Positions 41,483 through 50,643 are shown, numbered from the stretch's first letter. The stretch: DNA of 64,000 nucleotides from Xaviernesmea rhizosphaerae (GCF_001938945.1 NZ_MKIO01000030.1:150691-214690), one strand, 5' to 3'. The notes: generated by a model not told the origin, from the sequence alone. Numbers and translations: made by a program.

Positions 41483-41567
41483 AGCGCAGAAGATCGTCGT
41501 CAGCCTGGAAAGATGCAGTTTCCCAAGCGCGGCGACAATCGGATCGTCAAGCCCGATATACGAAAAT

Positions 41568-41591
41568 CCCCGCGATCCGAAAATCGCGGGG
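41568..41591 (-). terminator. Terminator for the minus-strand sigma factor gene
   Basis: CCCCGCGAT pairs with ATCGCGGGG around six bases. Read on the minus strand the stem is followed by ATTTTCG. It lies 73 bp beyond the sigma gene stop. Confidence 0.6.
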
Positions 41592-41663
41592 CGTGACACC
41601 ATCGCGCCGGGCCGAAGATCGTCCCCGGCCGGGCTCTTTCACTGCGTAAGCGCGTCTTGCGCC

Positions 41664-42173
41664 TCAGTTCAGAATTGCCGGCTCGTCCAGCTGCACTGCC
41701 AGCTGTGCGCGCGCCCGGTTCACCCGGCTCTTGATCGTGCCGACAGGGCAGCCGCAGTGTTCCGCGGCCGCCTCATAGCTTTGGCCCTGGATCAGGATGA
41801 TATCGACGGCATCGCGATAACGATCGGGCAGCTTGTCGAAAGCGCGCTGGAATTCCGATGCACGCACCGACCATTCCTGTGGCGAATTGACGGTGGCACG
41901 GCTGGAAACACATTCCTCCATTCCCACGACCTCGCGCTTGGCCAGACCGAACTTGGTGCAGAAGGTGTTGCGCAAAATCGTGAAGAGCCACGATTTCAGG
42001 TTCGTTCCTTCACGGAACTTGTCCAGATTGGCCAGCGCCCGAGCCAGCGTCTCCTGAACAAGATCATCGACATTGGCCGGCCTTCGGTCGAGCCGCCGTG
42101 CGAAGGAGCGAAGAGCGGGAATAAGCTCCACCATTTCGGCACGCACGCGTTCCGCTGCAGAAGTCTCTGTCAT
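41664..42173 (-). CDS. ecfG: EcfG-type (ECF15) RNA polymerase sigma factor
   Basis: A 169-residue ECF sigma factor. Region 2 reads IPALRSFARRLDRRPANVDD followed by LVQETLARALANLDKFREGT and LKSWLFTILRNTF. Region 4 reads LPDRYRDAVDIILIQGQSYE and CPVGTIKSRVNRARAQL. These match the rhizobial EcfG/ECF15 subgroup released from NepR by PhyR. The start at 42173 has GAGGGTG upstream; the longer frame to 42329 covers the promoter. A GGAAC-N16-AGTT site 28 bp upstream suggests autoregulation. The usual place of ecfG behind nepR is taken by another gene; a further ecfG copy elsewhere in the genome is possible. Confidence 0.9.
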   Translation of the reverse strand: MTETSAAERVRAEMVELIPALRSFARRLDRRPANVDDLVQETLARALANLDKFREGTNLKSWLFTILRNTFCTKFGLAKREVVGMEECVSSRATVNSPQEWSVRASEFQRAFDKLPDRYRDAVDIILIQGQSYEAAAEHCGCPVGTIKSRVNRARAQLAVQLDEPAILN

Positions 42174-42849
42174 GATGTCACCCTCTTTGCGAACCAGTTC
42201 AACTGGCGCGATCGGCGATAGTTCCGTTCTCTCCTGAAATGTTGGAAAAAACTTACCATCGCACCGGTTCCCACGGAAGGCCCAAGATCTTGCAAGCGCA
42301 TGTCCGTTCGATCGATCAGAAGGAAACAAGCGGCGCGAGCGCTTACCAGTGCTTATCCGCTTTCGGCAGTGGCGCGGCGGACAGGCGTTAATGTCATTTC
42401 CGCGCTACACTTCGGATTCGATTGCGCTCATTTTGTCGACAGCATCTTTTTGTGGTGCGGATTTCAATGCACACGCATAGGGGTAAAGCGTCAACCGGTT
42501 GTTTACGAAGAATTTTCTCGCAAAGCGCGATCTTTGATCAAAGCCATGGCTCGGGGCATTAATTAGCGAATTTTTTTAGAAGAATGTAATTTTCCAAGGA
42601 GAAAATTATTAACGTGTCGGCGATATATCTGAGGCAGGAAATAGCGCAGGCATTGTTTCCGAACGACGCGAAAGGGGAGCTTCGCTGCATCGGATGTTTC
42701 CTCCAACTCTTGACGGTTTCGGGCAACGTGGACGTGCTTCCGCCGCAGCTTTGCCGTTGAAACCAATGCCGCGTGTATTTTTGTTCATTTTTTCCGGTCG
42801 CCCGTCGCTGGAGCTCCGGATGGTTCGGTCTCTCGAAGGAGTCGTTCGC
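42174..42849. other. 676-bp divergent gap between sigma factor and chemoreceptor genes
   Basis: No supported gene. The left end holds the ecfG promoter (42201-42225). Around 42560-42620 lies the most AT-rich stretch of the region (ATTTTTTTAG, AAAATTATTAAC), probably promoter DNA of the chemoreceptor gene. ORFs on both strands here are shadows. Confidence 0.5.
42201..42225 (-). promoter_or_regulatory. EcfG-like promoter upstream of the sigma factor gene
   Basis: On the minus strand GGAAC (42225-42221), 16-bp spacer, AGTT (42204-42201). The first -10 base differs from the consensus CGTT. Position and spacing fit autoregulation. Confidence 0.6.
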
Positions 42850-44817
42850 ATGTCGCTTTACAGCCGGTTCACAGGTCCATCCCAGGCCGGGCGCGCGAAG
42901 TTGGAAATCGAGCGCGTGACGGCGCTGGTATCGAGCGGGCAGATCGGCGCCCTCCTCAATGCCGAGGTTGCTGCGGGCGAGACGCGTGATCTGCTGCTCG
43001 CGGTCAATGGCCTGCTGAAAGCCGCGACCGATCCGGCTGTTGCGCTGCGCAAGGGGCTGCAAACGATGGCGGACGAGCATGCGCGCGGCGATATCGACGT
43101 TTGCCTGCCGGCCCGCTCCTTTTCCGGCGAGTTCAGCCAGATGGCGCAGCTCATCAACGAGCTGGTCGAAAGCCATATCGCGGTGAAGAAGCAGGCCATG
43201 GCCTGCGTGCGGGCGCTGGGCGAGGGCAATTTCGCCGCGAAGCTCGACAGCTTCCCCGGCAAGAAGGCCTTCATCAACGAGACCATCGAGACACTGCGCG
43301 GCAATCTTGTCGGTCTGATCGCCGAAATGAACCGCATGTCGGAAGAGCACGACCGCGGCGATATCGACGTCTTCGTTCCCGTCGACAAGTTCAAGGGTGA
43401 TTTTGCTACCATGGCCGCCGGCGTCAACAACATGGTGGCTGGCCATATCGCGGTGAAGAAGAAGGCGATGGCCTGCGTCAAGCAGTTCGGCGAGGGCAAT
43501 TTCAACGCGGAACTCGAAGCCTTCCCCGGCAAGAAGGCCTTCATCAACGAGACAATCGAGACCCTGCGCGGCAATTTCCGCGCGATCATCGCGGAAATCC
43601 AGCGGCTGATCCAGGCCTCCACGGCCGGCCAGCTCAGCGAGCGCGGCGACGAAACCCGCTTCATCGGCGACTTTGGCAAGCTGGTCGCCGGCATCAACGG
43701 CATGCTCGACGCGATCCTCCTGCCGATCGGCGAGGGCAATCGCGTGCTCAATCTGGTCAGCACCGGCGATCTGACGGAGATAGTGGAGATCGAATGCGAG
43801 GGTGACCACCAGCGCATGAAGGATTCGATCAACGATCTGGTCCAGAGCCTGACGGCTTTCGCGCTGACGATCTCGGGGGCCGCCGACCAGGTCAGCAGCG
43901 GCAGCCATGAGCTGTCTGCCAGCGCCGAACAGGTCAGCCAGGGCGCGACGGAGCAGGCGTCCGCTGCGGAAGAGGCCTCGGCCTCGATGGAGCAGGTGGC
44001 CGCCAACATCAAGCAGAATGCCGACAATGCCGCTCAGACGGAAAAGATTGCCCGTCACTCCGCCAAGAATGCCGAGCTTTCCGGCGAGGCCGTCAACAAG
44101 GCGGTGAATGCCATGCAGACCATCGCCGAGAAGATTTCGATCGTCCAGGAAATCGCCCGGCAGACCGATCTCCTGGCGCTGAATGCCGCCGTCGAGGCTG
44201 CGCGTGCCGGCGAGCATGGCCGGGGCTTTGCGGTGGTCGCTTCCGAGGTGCGCAAGCTGGCCGAGCGCAGTCAGACGGCCGCCGCGGAAATCGGCGCGGT
44301 CTCCTCCGAGACCGTCAAGGCGGCTCAGGAAGCCGGAGACATGCTGAAGAACCTGGTGCCGGATATCCGCAAGACCGCCGAACTTGTGGCCGAAATTTCG
44401 GCCGCCTGCCGCGAGCAGGACATCGGCGCCTCGCAGATCAACGAGGCGATCCAGCAGCTCGACAAGGTCACCCAGCAGAATGCCAGTGCCTCCGAACAGA
44501 TGAGCGCGACCTCCGAGGAGCTCGCCGGACAGTCTGGCCAGTTGCAGGAAGCGATCGCCTTCTTCCGCACGAAGGAGGAGACCAAGTCCTTCAACGCCGC
44601 CGCACGCACCCCGCGCAATCCGGCCCCGGCAAAACCGGCCGGCGCCAAGGGTCTGGCCGCCAAGAAGCCGGCCGCCAAGCCCGCCACGCGCTCCGGCGCC
44701 GCCTCCGTCGCCCGCGAGACGGTGGCGCGCCAGCAGGCCCGTGCGCGCGGCTTCGCGCTGGATCTTAAACAGGGCGGGCCGGATGAGGACGATGATTGCT
44801 TCCATGAGGCAAGCTGA
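42850..44817 (+). CDS. Soluble methyl-accepting chemotaxis protein with poly-HAMP array
   Basis: A 655-residue chemoreceptor without transmembrane segment or periplasmic domain, so cytoplasmic. Residues about 55-330 are tandem HAMP-like modules. Two are nearly identical, with a 90-residue period ([18 protein letters not shown] at about 135 and 225; [12 protein letters not shown] before each). A third, divergent module precedes the methylation helices. The signalling tip is [20 protein letters not shown]. The C-terminal 75 residues are Ala/Lys/Pro-rich and end acidic, without a CheR pentapeptide. AAGGAG lies 8 nt before the ATG at 42850; the frame continues upstream without a good start. Confidence 0.93.
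   Translation: MSLYSRFTGPSQAGRAKLEIERVTALVSSGQIGALLNAEVAAGETRDLLLAVNGLLKAATDPAVALRKGLQTMADEHARGDIDVCLPARSFSGEFSQMAQLINELVESHIAVKKQAMACVRALGEGNFAAKLDSFPGKKAFINETIETLRGNLVGLIAEMNRMSEEHDRGDIDVFVPVDKFKGDFATMAAGVNNMVAGHIAVKKKAMACVKQFGEGNFNAELEAFPGKKAFINETIETLRGNFRAIIAEIQRLIQASTAGQLSERGDETRFIGDFGKLVAGINGMLDAILLPIGEGNRVLNLVSTGDLTEIVEIECEGDHQRMKDSINDLVQSLTAFALTISGAADQVSSGSHELSASAEQVSQGATEQASAAEEASASMEQVAANIKQNADNAAQTEKIARHSAKNAELSGEAVNKAVNAMQTIAEKISIVQEIARQTDLLALNAAVEAARAGEHGRGFAVVASEVRKLAERSQTAAAEIGAVSSETVKAAQEAGDMLKNLVPDIRKTAELVAEISAACREQDIGASQINEAIQQLDKVTQQNASASEQMSATSEELAGQSGQLQEAIAFFRTKEETKSFNAAARTPRNPAPAKPAGAKGLAAKKPAAKPATRSGAASVARETVARQQARARGFALDLKQGGPDEDDDCFHEAS
43252..43575 (+). repeat. Intragenic near-identical 54-bp repeat (270-bp period)
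   Basis: Positions 43252-43305 and 43522-43575 encode the same [18 protein letters not shown] segment and differ at only two bases by my reading. The conservation at DNA level suggests a recent duplication or ongoing gene conversion of the HAMP module. Confidence 0.8.
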
Positions 44818-44904
44818 TCGCGTCAGCGTTTCCGCAACTTTCGTCCCTTGAGCAGCGGACTGGAAAACTTCACAGGACACGACACAAAAGTCGCGCTCTG
44901 TGCC

Positions 44905-45137
44905 GGCCCCTCATCTGCCTGCCGGCATCCGACGGGGACGAGCCACGGGTCTCGTCCCGTCCTTCGGACCCCCGCTGGGGGAGAAGAGACCCGGCCGATA
45001 GCGTGGCGCCTCCATCCAACCCGCTGAAATACAATGCATCAGTCGCATTTTCTTATGGGTGGAGGCGGGGCGAGGCGCCGCCGCACGTCTCTTCTCCCCA
45101 GCGGGGAGAAGGTGGCCCGAAGGGTCGGATGAGGGGG
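44905..45137. repeat. Large inverted repeat of about 230 bp
   Basis: The outer arms contain CCCCTCATCTGCC and GGATGAGGGGGC. The inner arms contain GCTGGGGGAGAAGAGAC and GTCTCTTCTCCCCAGC. A further inner pair is GGCGCCTCCATCC and GGTGGAGGC. The element forms a long cruciform and resembles intergenic palindromes common in rhizobia. Both flanking genes end outside it. Confidence 0.7.
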
Positions 45138-45185
45138 CAGCCAAGGTCGCAAATCATTCTGTCGTGTACTGTGGAAAATCATACA

Positions 45186-45256
45186 CAGTCCGGTGCTTTA
45201 GGTCTGTTTTGCATAGGATTTTCCCGAAAGACGGTTCCCGCTTTTCGGCCCGATCC
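45186..45256 (-). repeat. Degenerate copy of the dispersed repeat
   Basis: Read on the minus strand: GGATCGGGCCGAAAAG, CGGGAACCGTCTTTCGGGA, then the GCAAAACAG and AAAGCACCGGACTG ends. These align in order with the intact copies at 20538 and 63921. Confidence 0.65.
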
Positions 45257-45312
45257 TTCAGTGCCGATCCGGAAAATCAGCTCCGCTTCGCACCGCCCTG
45301 GCGTCGATCCTC

Positions 45313-48216
45313 TTATGCGGCCCCTCTCGTGTCGGACGATGCCCGGGCTATCGGTCCGGCCGCGGGGTGTGCCGCCCGCGCCAGAGCTGCCAGCGGATGC
45401 TCGGCCCTGGCGGCTGAGAAGCGCTCCAGCTGGCAGCGGCAGGAAAAGCCGCTGGCCGCCACGTCGGTCTCGCCGGCCACCGCATCCTTCCAGGCCAGAT
45501 CGAACACCGCGCGGCTGACCTCAAGGCTGCGGGCGCGATGGCCGAAGAGACCCGCCATGCCGCAGCATCCGGCGGCCACCACCTTCGTCGGCGCGCCGAG
45601 TGCCGCCAGCACGGTCTTCCAGGCGGCCACCGCCTTGGCGTCCTCATTGCAGTGCGGCAGGAAGGTCGTGGGCCAGTCGATCTTTGCCGGGCGTGGGAAT
45701 GACGCGCCGCGCGCGATCTCGTCGGCCAGGAATTCCTGCACCAGCAGAACGGGCGCTGGCGTCAGGCCGGCCTTGGCATAGTCCTGCCGCAGCATGGCGA
45801 CGAAGGCCGGGTCGAGGCCGATCATCGGCCGTCCGGCCTTGGCCACCTGGTCGATCGCTTCGGTGAGCGCCCGGGCATGGCGCAGGAATCGCGCCCGGTC
45901 GCCCAGTCCATGGGCCGCCTTGCCCCCGGTGACCAATTTGACGAAAACGGGCTCGTACCCCAGCGCCGCCAGACCGCCTGCAATGGCAAGGCTCGCCTCG
46001 GGATCGAACAGCGCGGTGAAGGGATCCTGAAAGAGAAATACCGTTGCCGCGTCGAAGCCTCGGCCGGCGATATCGCGGGCCGGCAGCTGCGGATAGGGGC
46101 CGGCGGCAATGCCCTTGCGGGCGAAGGCGGGGAGGTCGGCAAGCCCTGTCAGCCGGCTGGCGAGCGGCATGAGCGCATTGGCGATCGGGGCGACGATGGC
46201 GCGCAGCCGGTCGAGCAGCGCGGCATGGCTTTCCATCAGCAGCGCTGCCCGGTCGCCGGCCTTGCGCGCGCGGCGGCGGTGGATGTCATCCAGGAAATGC
46301 GACTTCATCTCGGGGATGTCCACCTGCACCGGACAGCCCGTGGCGCAGGCCTTGCAGCCCAGACAGCCATCGAGCGCCGAGAACACGCTGTCCTCCAGAT
46401 CGCGCGTCAGGTGACCGGCCGTTCTGGCCTGATGCCAGGCGCGCAGCGCCTCGGCCCGGCCCTTGGGCGAATGGGTGAGGTCGCGCGTCGCCTTGAAGGA
46501 GGGGCACATGGTGCCGGCGCGCGGATAGCTCAGGCACTGCGCATTGCCATTGCAGGAGAAAGCCGGCGCCAGCGGATCGGCCGCATCGATGCGCGGCGCG
46601 CGCATGGGCGTGGACGAGATCCCCATCAGCGGCGCGGCGTGAGCGACCAGCTTTCCGGGGTTGAAGCGCGCCTTGGGGTCGAAAGCCTGCTTGATCGCTT
46701 GGAAGGCGCCATAGGCTTCCGGCCCGACGAATTCGGCGAGATAGGCGCCGCGCACGCCCTTGCCATGCTCGCCCCAGAAAATGCCGCCATGTTTGCGCGT
46801 CAGCGCGAAGACCTCGTCGGAGATGGCTTGCAGCGTCGCCCGGTCTGCCGCCTCGCCGAGATCGAGCGCGGGGCGCACATGCAGGCAGCCGACATCGACA
46901 TGGCCGTAAATGCCATAGGCAAGGCCATGCTCGGTGATCAGCGCGGTGAAATCGCGCACGAAGGCGGCGAGGTGTTCCACCGGCACCACGCAATCCTCGA
47001 CGAAGGCGACGGGACGGCGGTTGCCCTTGACCTTGCCGAGCAGGCCGACGGCTGCGGCCCGCACCTGCCAGAGGGCGGCGATCTCCGCCTCGTCGCGCGC
47101 GACATGCACGGCGATGGCGCCGGGCAGGCGCAGCCCCGCCTCCGCCAGCCGGGCGACGGATTCGCTCAGCGCCGCTTCGTCATCGCCGACGAATTCCACG
47201 AAGCTGTAGGAGACCGGCTGGCCGTCGCGCGCGCGCAGCGCCATGGGCAGCGCGCCGAGCACACCGGCCTTTTCCGCCAGCGCCTGAACCCATTCGTCCA
47301 TGATCTCGATCGCCAGCGGCTCATGGGCGAGCAGCGGCGTGCCCGCATTCAGCGCCGCCTCGAAGCTCTCGAAGCCGATCACGACAAGCCGCTTGAGCCG
47401 CGGCTTGCGGTGCAGCTTCACGCGGATGCGGGTGACAAGGCCGAGCGTGCCCTCCGCGCCGATGGCGAGCCGCCACCAGTCGAACCGGTCGGGGTCTTCC
47501 AGCGCGCGGCCGAGATCATAGCCGGTGAAGCGGCGCGATAGGTTCGGCACCTGCGCCAGCAGCGCGTCGCGTCCCTTCGCGCAGGCCACGCGCGCGGCGG
47601 CGAGCAGCCACGCGGCCTCGGCCGGCGGGGTGGCGAAACTGTCGATGAGCAGGCCGCCCTCGGTCACCAGATCGAGGCCCAGCACATTGTCGCTGGTCTT
47701 GCCATAGATGCGCGAGCCCTTGCCCGAGGCATCCGTGCCGACCATGCCGCCGACCGTGCAGCGGCTGGCGGTGGAGGTGTTCGGCGCGAAGAACAGGCCA
47801 TGCGCGGCGAGCTTGCCGTTCAGCTCTTCGAGAACGATGCCGGGCTCCACCTCCGCCCATTGCTCCTCTGCATTGACCGCGAGCAGCCGGTTCATGTGCT
47901 TCTGGAAATCGACGATCACGCCGACATTCAGGCTCTGCCCGTTGGTGCCCGTGCCGCCGCCGCGCGCCGTCACCGGAAGGCTGACATAGTCAGCTTCGCC
48001 GAGCACGCGCAGAAGGCAGGCCACATCCGCGCCATCGCGCGGGGCGACGACGAGATCGGGCCGGATCGCATAGACGCTGTTGTCCGTCGACATAGCCGCC
48101 AGAAGCGCGGGATCGCCGCTGACATCGCCGCGAAAGCCGGCAGCGGCAAGCGCGCCGGGCAAGCGTTGAAGCGCGTCCAGCGCGATGGCGGGCGGGGTGA
48201 AGCGGGGCTGTTCCAT
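45313..48216 (-). CDS. YdiJ-like FAD-linked dehydrogenase with Fe-S domain (2-hydroxyacid type)
   Basis: A 967-residue fusion. Residues about 50-260 are an FAD_binding_4 domain (VTARGGGTGTNGQSLN, CTVGGMVGTDASGKGSRIYG). About 265-510 is the FAD-oxidase C-terminal domain (GHVDVGCLHVRP). About 550-690 holds Fe-S ligands (CNGNAQCLSY, CLGCKACATGCPV). The C-terminus is a CCG-type domain (LPHCNE, AAGCCGMAGLFGH, FSCRCQLE). This order is that of E. coli YdiJ, reported to oxidise D-2-hydroxyglutarate; D-lactate is another family substrate. It is divergent from a LysR gene. A dyad lies in the 65-bp gap. Confidence 0.9.
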   Translation of the reverse strand: MEQPRFTPPAIALDALQRLPGALAAAGFRGDVSGDPALLAAMSTDNSVYAIRPDLVVAPRDGADVACLLRVLGEADYVSLPVTARGGGTGTNGQSLNVGVIVDFQKHMNRLLAVNAEEQWAEVEPGIVLEELNGKLAAHGLFFAPNTSTASRCTVGGMVGTDASGKGSRIYGKTSDNVLGLDLVTEGGLLIDSFATPPAEAAWLLAAARVACAKGRDALLAQVPNLSRRFTGYDLGRALEDPDRFDWWRLAIGAEGTLGLVTRIRVKLHRKPRLKRLVVIGFESFEAALNAGTPLLAHEPLAIEIMDEWVQALAEKAGVLGALPMALRARDGQPVSYSFVEFVGDDEAALSESVARLAEAGLRLPGAIAVHVARDEAEIAALWQVRAAAVGLLGKVKGNRRPVAFVEDCVVPVEHLAAFVRDFTALITEHGLAYGIYGHVDVGCLHVRPALDLGEAADRATLQAISDEVFALTRKHGGIFWGEHGKGVRGAYLAEFVGPEAYGAFQAIKQAFDPKARFNPGKLVAHAAPLMGISSTPMRAPRIDAADPLAPAFSCNGNAQCLSYPRAGTMCPSFKATRDLTHSPKGRAEALRAWHQARTAGHLTRDLEDSVFSALDGCLGCKACATGCPVQVDIPEMKSHFLDDIHRRRARKAGDRAALLMESHAALLDRLRAIVAPIANALMPLASRLTGLADLPAFARKGIAAGPYPQLPARDIAGRGFDAATVFLFQDPFTALFDPEASLAIAGGLAALGYEPVFVKLVTGGKAAHGLGDRARFLRHARALTEAIDQVAKAGRPMIGLDPAFVAMLRQDYAKAGLTPAPVLLVQEFLADEIARGASFPRPAKIDWPTTFLPHCNEDAKAVAAWKTVLAALGAPTKVVAAGCCGMAGLFGHRARSLEVSRAVFDLAWKDAVAGETDVAASGFSCRCQLERFSAARAEHPLAALARAAHPAAGPIARASSDTRGAA

Positions 48217-48260
48217 CAGGACCTCGAACCATTCATCCGCCTATTGAACCATGTTTTTCC

Positions 48261-48276
48261 TCTTCGTATAAGAAGA
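48261..48276. promoter_or_regulatory. Candidate LysR-type operator
   Basis: TCTTC-GTATAA-GAAGA is an interrupted palindrome in the 65-bp gap between the divergent YdiJ-like and LysR genes, overlapping the region just before the LysR start. Confidence 0.5.
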
Positions 48277-48281
48277 ATGAT

Positions 48282-49214
48282 ATGAAGATCTTTTCGGATA
48301 ATACGAATATCGGCCTGCGCCATTTCCGCGCCGCCGTCACGGTGATGGAGGAGGGATCCTTCAGCCGTGCGGCCCAGCGCCTCGGCGTCGTCGCCTCGGC
48401 GCTGACGGAGACGATCCGCGCGCTGGAGGCCGAATGCGGCACGCAGATCTTCGACCGCAGCGCACGCCCCGTACGACCGACGGAGGACGGGCGGCGCTTT
48501 CTCGAAGGCGCGCGCGATGTGCTGGACCGCTTCGCGCTCTCGCTCGACGGCCTGCGCCGGATCGGCGCGCTGCAGACCGGCCGGGTGGCGGTCGGCGCCG
48601 CGCCCTCCTCGGTGCAGGATCATCTTGCCGCAGCGCTCATCCGCTTCCGCCGCGACTATCCCGGCATCGAAGTGGTCATCCATGACGATGTGGCCGAGCG
48701 GCTGGCCGCGATGGTGGCGGAGCGCACGCTGGACTTCGCGCTCGCCGGCCACAGCCTGGCCTCGGACGCGCTGGACGCGGTGCGCCTCAGCGAGGACCGC
48801 TTCGGCCTCGTCTGCCATCGCCGCCACCCTCTGGCACAGCATGTTGATGCACTGACGCTCGCCGATATTCCGGGCGACGAGCTGATCGCGCTCGAAGGGC
48901 AGACCGGCATCGCCCGTCTCCTGGCGGATCATCCGGATCTGCCGGCCGAGCTTCGCCGGGGGCGCATCCGCACCTACAGCACCATCGCCCAGCTGACGCT
49001 GGTGCATCAGGGCGTCGGCATCGCGCTTCTGCCGGAGCGGGCCGCCGCCGTCCTGCAGAGCCCCGACATCGTCTTTCGCCCGATCCGCGATTTCGCACTC
49101 ACCCGGCCGGTCTACCTGCTGCGGCCCTTTCGCGCCGCGCTGCCGGCGGCGGCCGAGCGTTTCATCGCCTGCCTGTTCGAGGAGAACGCCGGCGCGCCGC
49201 CGGAGCAAGGTTGA
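48282..49214 (+). CDS. LysR-family transcriptional regulator
   Basis: A 310-residue LysR regulator. The HTH occupies residues about 10-70 (GLRHFRAAVTVMEEGSFSRA, ALTETIRALEAE), followed by a LysR substrate-binding domain. It is divergent from the YdiJ-like dehydrogenase at 65 bp, so it is probably that gene's regulator, responding to a 2-hydroxyacid. The start MKIFSDNTN is the first good ATG; a weak purine-rich stretch precedes it. Confidence 0.9.
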   Translation: MKIFSDNTNIGLRHFRAAVTVMEEGSFSRAAQRLGVVASALTETIRALEAECGTQIFDRSARPVRPTEDGRRFLEGARDVLDRFALSLDGLRRIGALQTGRVAVGAAPSSVQDHLAAALIRFRRDYPGIEVVIHDDVAERLAAMVAERTLDFALAGHSLASDALDAVRLSEDRFGLVCHRRHPLAQHVDALTLADIPGDELIALEGQTGIARLLADHPDLPAELRRGRIRTYSTIAQLTLVHQGVGIALLPERAAAVLQSPDIVFRPIRDFALTRPVYLLRPFRAALPAAAERFIACLFEENAGAPPEQG

Positions 49215-49275
49215 TCCCGCGGCGCCGGCATGCTCTTCAGGTGGATGAGAGTTTTCGAAAAGGCCGTTTCGCGCC

Positions 49276-50643
49276 ATGACGCTTCGCCAGCAGATCATCG
49301 CCCTCGCCATCGTGCCGCTGGTGCTGGCCATCGTCTCCGTCACCAGCTTCATCACCTGGCAATCGGTCGAGCTTGCCGGCACCAGTGTCGCCACCTTCGA
49401 GCGCAACATGCTCTCCTCGAAGGAGACGGAGATCGTCAACCTGACCTCGCTCGCCAATTCCGCCATCCGCCCGATCTATGAGGCGGCCGGGCCGGATGAC
49501 GAGGCGGCCAAGCGGCGAGTGATCGAGATCGTGCGCGGGCTGGATTACGGCCGCGACGGCTATTTCTTCATCTATGACTATGCCGGCAACAGCCTCGTCC
49601 ATCCGCGCCAGGAGTTCCTGCCGGGGCACAACTGGCTGGATCTGCAGGATCCCGACGGCAACCGGGTGATCGCCAATCTGATCGCCCGCGCCAAGGATGG
49701 CGGCGGCTTCCACCGCTACAAGTGGAACCGGCCATCGACCGGCGAGGTGGCCGACAAGGTCTCCTTCGTCGTGGCGCTGGACAAATGGGGCTGGATCCTC
49801 GGCACCGGCGTCTATCTGGACGAGATCTACGCGCAGACCGAGGCCGCCAAGAGCGACATCCGCGAACGCATCCGCTGGACCTTCCTGATCGTGGCGCTGG
49901 TGGCCATTCCCGCCACGCTCCTGGTCTTTTCCACCTGCATGATGATCACCCTGCGCGAGCGCCGGCTGGCCGATGCCCGGCTGAAGCAGCTGACCCAGCG
50001 CGTCATCGACACGCAGGAGGAGGAGCGCGCGCGGCTGGCGCGCGAGCTGCATGACGGCATCTCCCAGAGCCTTCTGGGCGTGCGCTACCGCATGGATCTG
50101 GCCGGGCGCAAGGTGGCGGCCGGCGCGCCGGAGGCCGAGCAGGCGATCAGGCAGGGGGTGGAGACGCTCAACGCCGCGATCAAGGACGTGCGCCGGCTCT
50201 CGCATGATCTGAGACCCCGGCTGCTTGACGATCTCGGCATTGTCGCGGCGCTGCGCTCGCTCTTAGCGCATTTCGAGGAGCGCACCGGCATTCAGACGGT
50301 GCTGACCGTGGAAGGTTTCGAGGACGAACTGAAATCCGAACCGAGCACGGCACTCTATCGCATCGCGCAGGAGGCGCTGACCAATGTCGAGCGGCACGCC
50401 GGCGCCAGCCGGGTCGATATCACCCTGTGGAGCGCGCGCGGCCGCGCGCGCATGCGCATCACCGACAATGGTCATGGCTTCGTGCAGGGCGGGCCGGTGG
50501 GCACAAGCGGGCTCGGCCTGCGCAACATGCAGGAGCGCATGGCCCATTTCCGCGGCGTGCTGGTGATCCGCAGCGACGAGACAGGCACGGTGATGACGGC
50601 GATGATGCCGAAATCCGCCAATCGGGAGAGGCAGGCGGCATGA
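49276..50643 (+). CDS. mctS: Cache-domain sensor kinase MctS-like
   Basis: A 455-residue NarX/DegS-type sensor kinase. A membrane helix is at 8-28 (IALAIVPLVLAIVSVTSFIT). The periplasmic single-Cache domain (sCache_2 type: DGYFFIYDYAGNSLVHPRQE, WGWILGTGVYLDE) spans about 40-190. A second helix is near 205-225. HisKA_3 with His259 (ERARLARELHDGISQSLLG) precedes the ATPase domain (DNGHGF, TSGLGLRNMQERM). It is followed by a NarL-type regulator, a DUF3311 protein and a solute:sodium symporter. This order is that of the rhizobial MctSR-MctP monocarboxylate (lactate, pyruvate, acetate, alanine) module. Symbol assigned by synteny and domain content. Confidence 0.85.
   Translation: MTLRQQIIALAIVPLVLAIVSVTSFITWQSVELAGTSVATFERNMLSSKETEIVNLTSLANSAIRPIYEAAGPDDEAAKRRVIEIVRGLDYGRDGYFFIYDYAGNSLVHPRQEFLPGHNWLDLQDPDGNRVIANLIARAKDGGGFHRYKWNRPSTGEVADKVSFVVALDKWGWILGTGVYLDEIYAQTEAAKSDIRERIRWTFLIVALVAIPATLLVFSTCMMITLRERRLADARLKQLTQRVIDTQEEERARLARELHDGISQSLLGVRYRMDLAGRKVAAGAPEAEQAIRQGVETLNAAIKDVRRLSHDLRPRLLDDLGIVAALRSLLAHFEERTGIQTVLTVEGFEDELKSEPSTALYRIAQEALTNVERHAGASRVDITLWSARGRARMRITDNGHGFVQGGPVGTSGLGLRNMQERMAHFRGVLVIRSDETGTVMTAMMPKSANRERQAA

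Larger units (their letters stand above)
44818..45312. other. 495-bp gap filled with repeat DNA
   Basis: No gene is supported. About half is the inverted repeat at 44905-45137, and a degenerate dispersed repeat follows at 45186-45256. ORFs in this stretch read through these repeats and are not credible. Confidence 0.6.

Noticed and set aside
42559..44880. A 773-codon minus-strand ORF opposite the poly-HAMP chemoreceptor
   Set aside because: Its internal repetition simply mirrors the HAMP duplication of the real gene; composition is that of a shadow frame.
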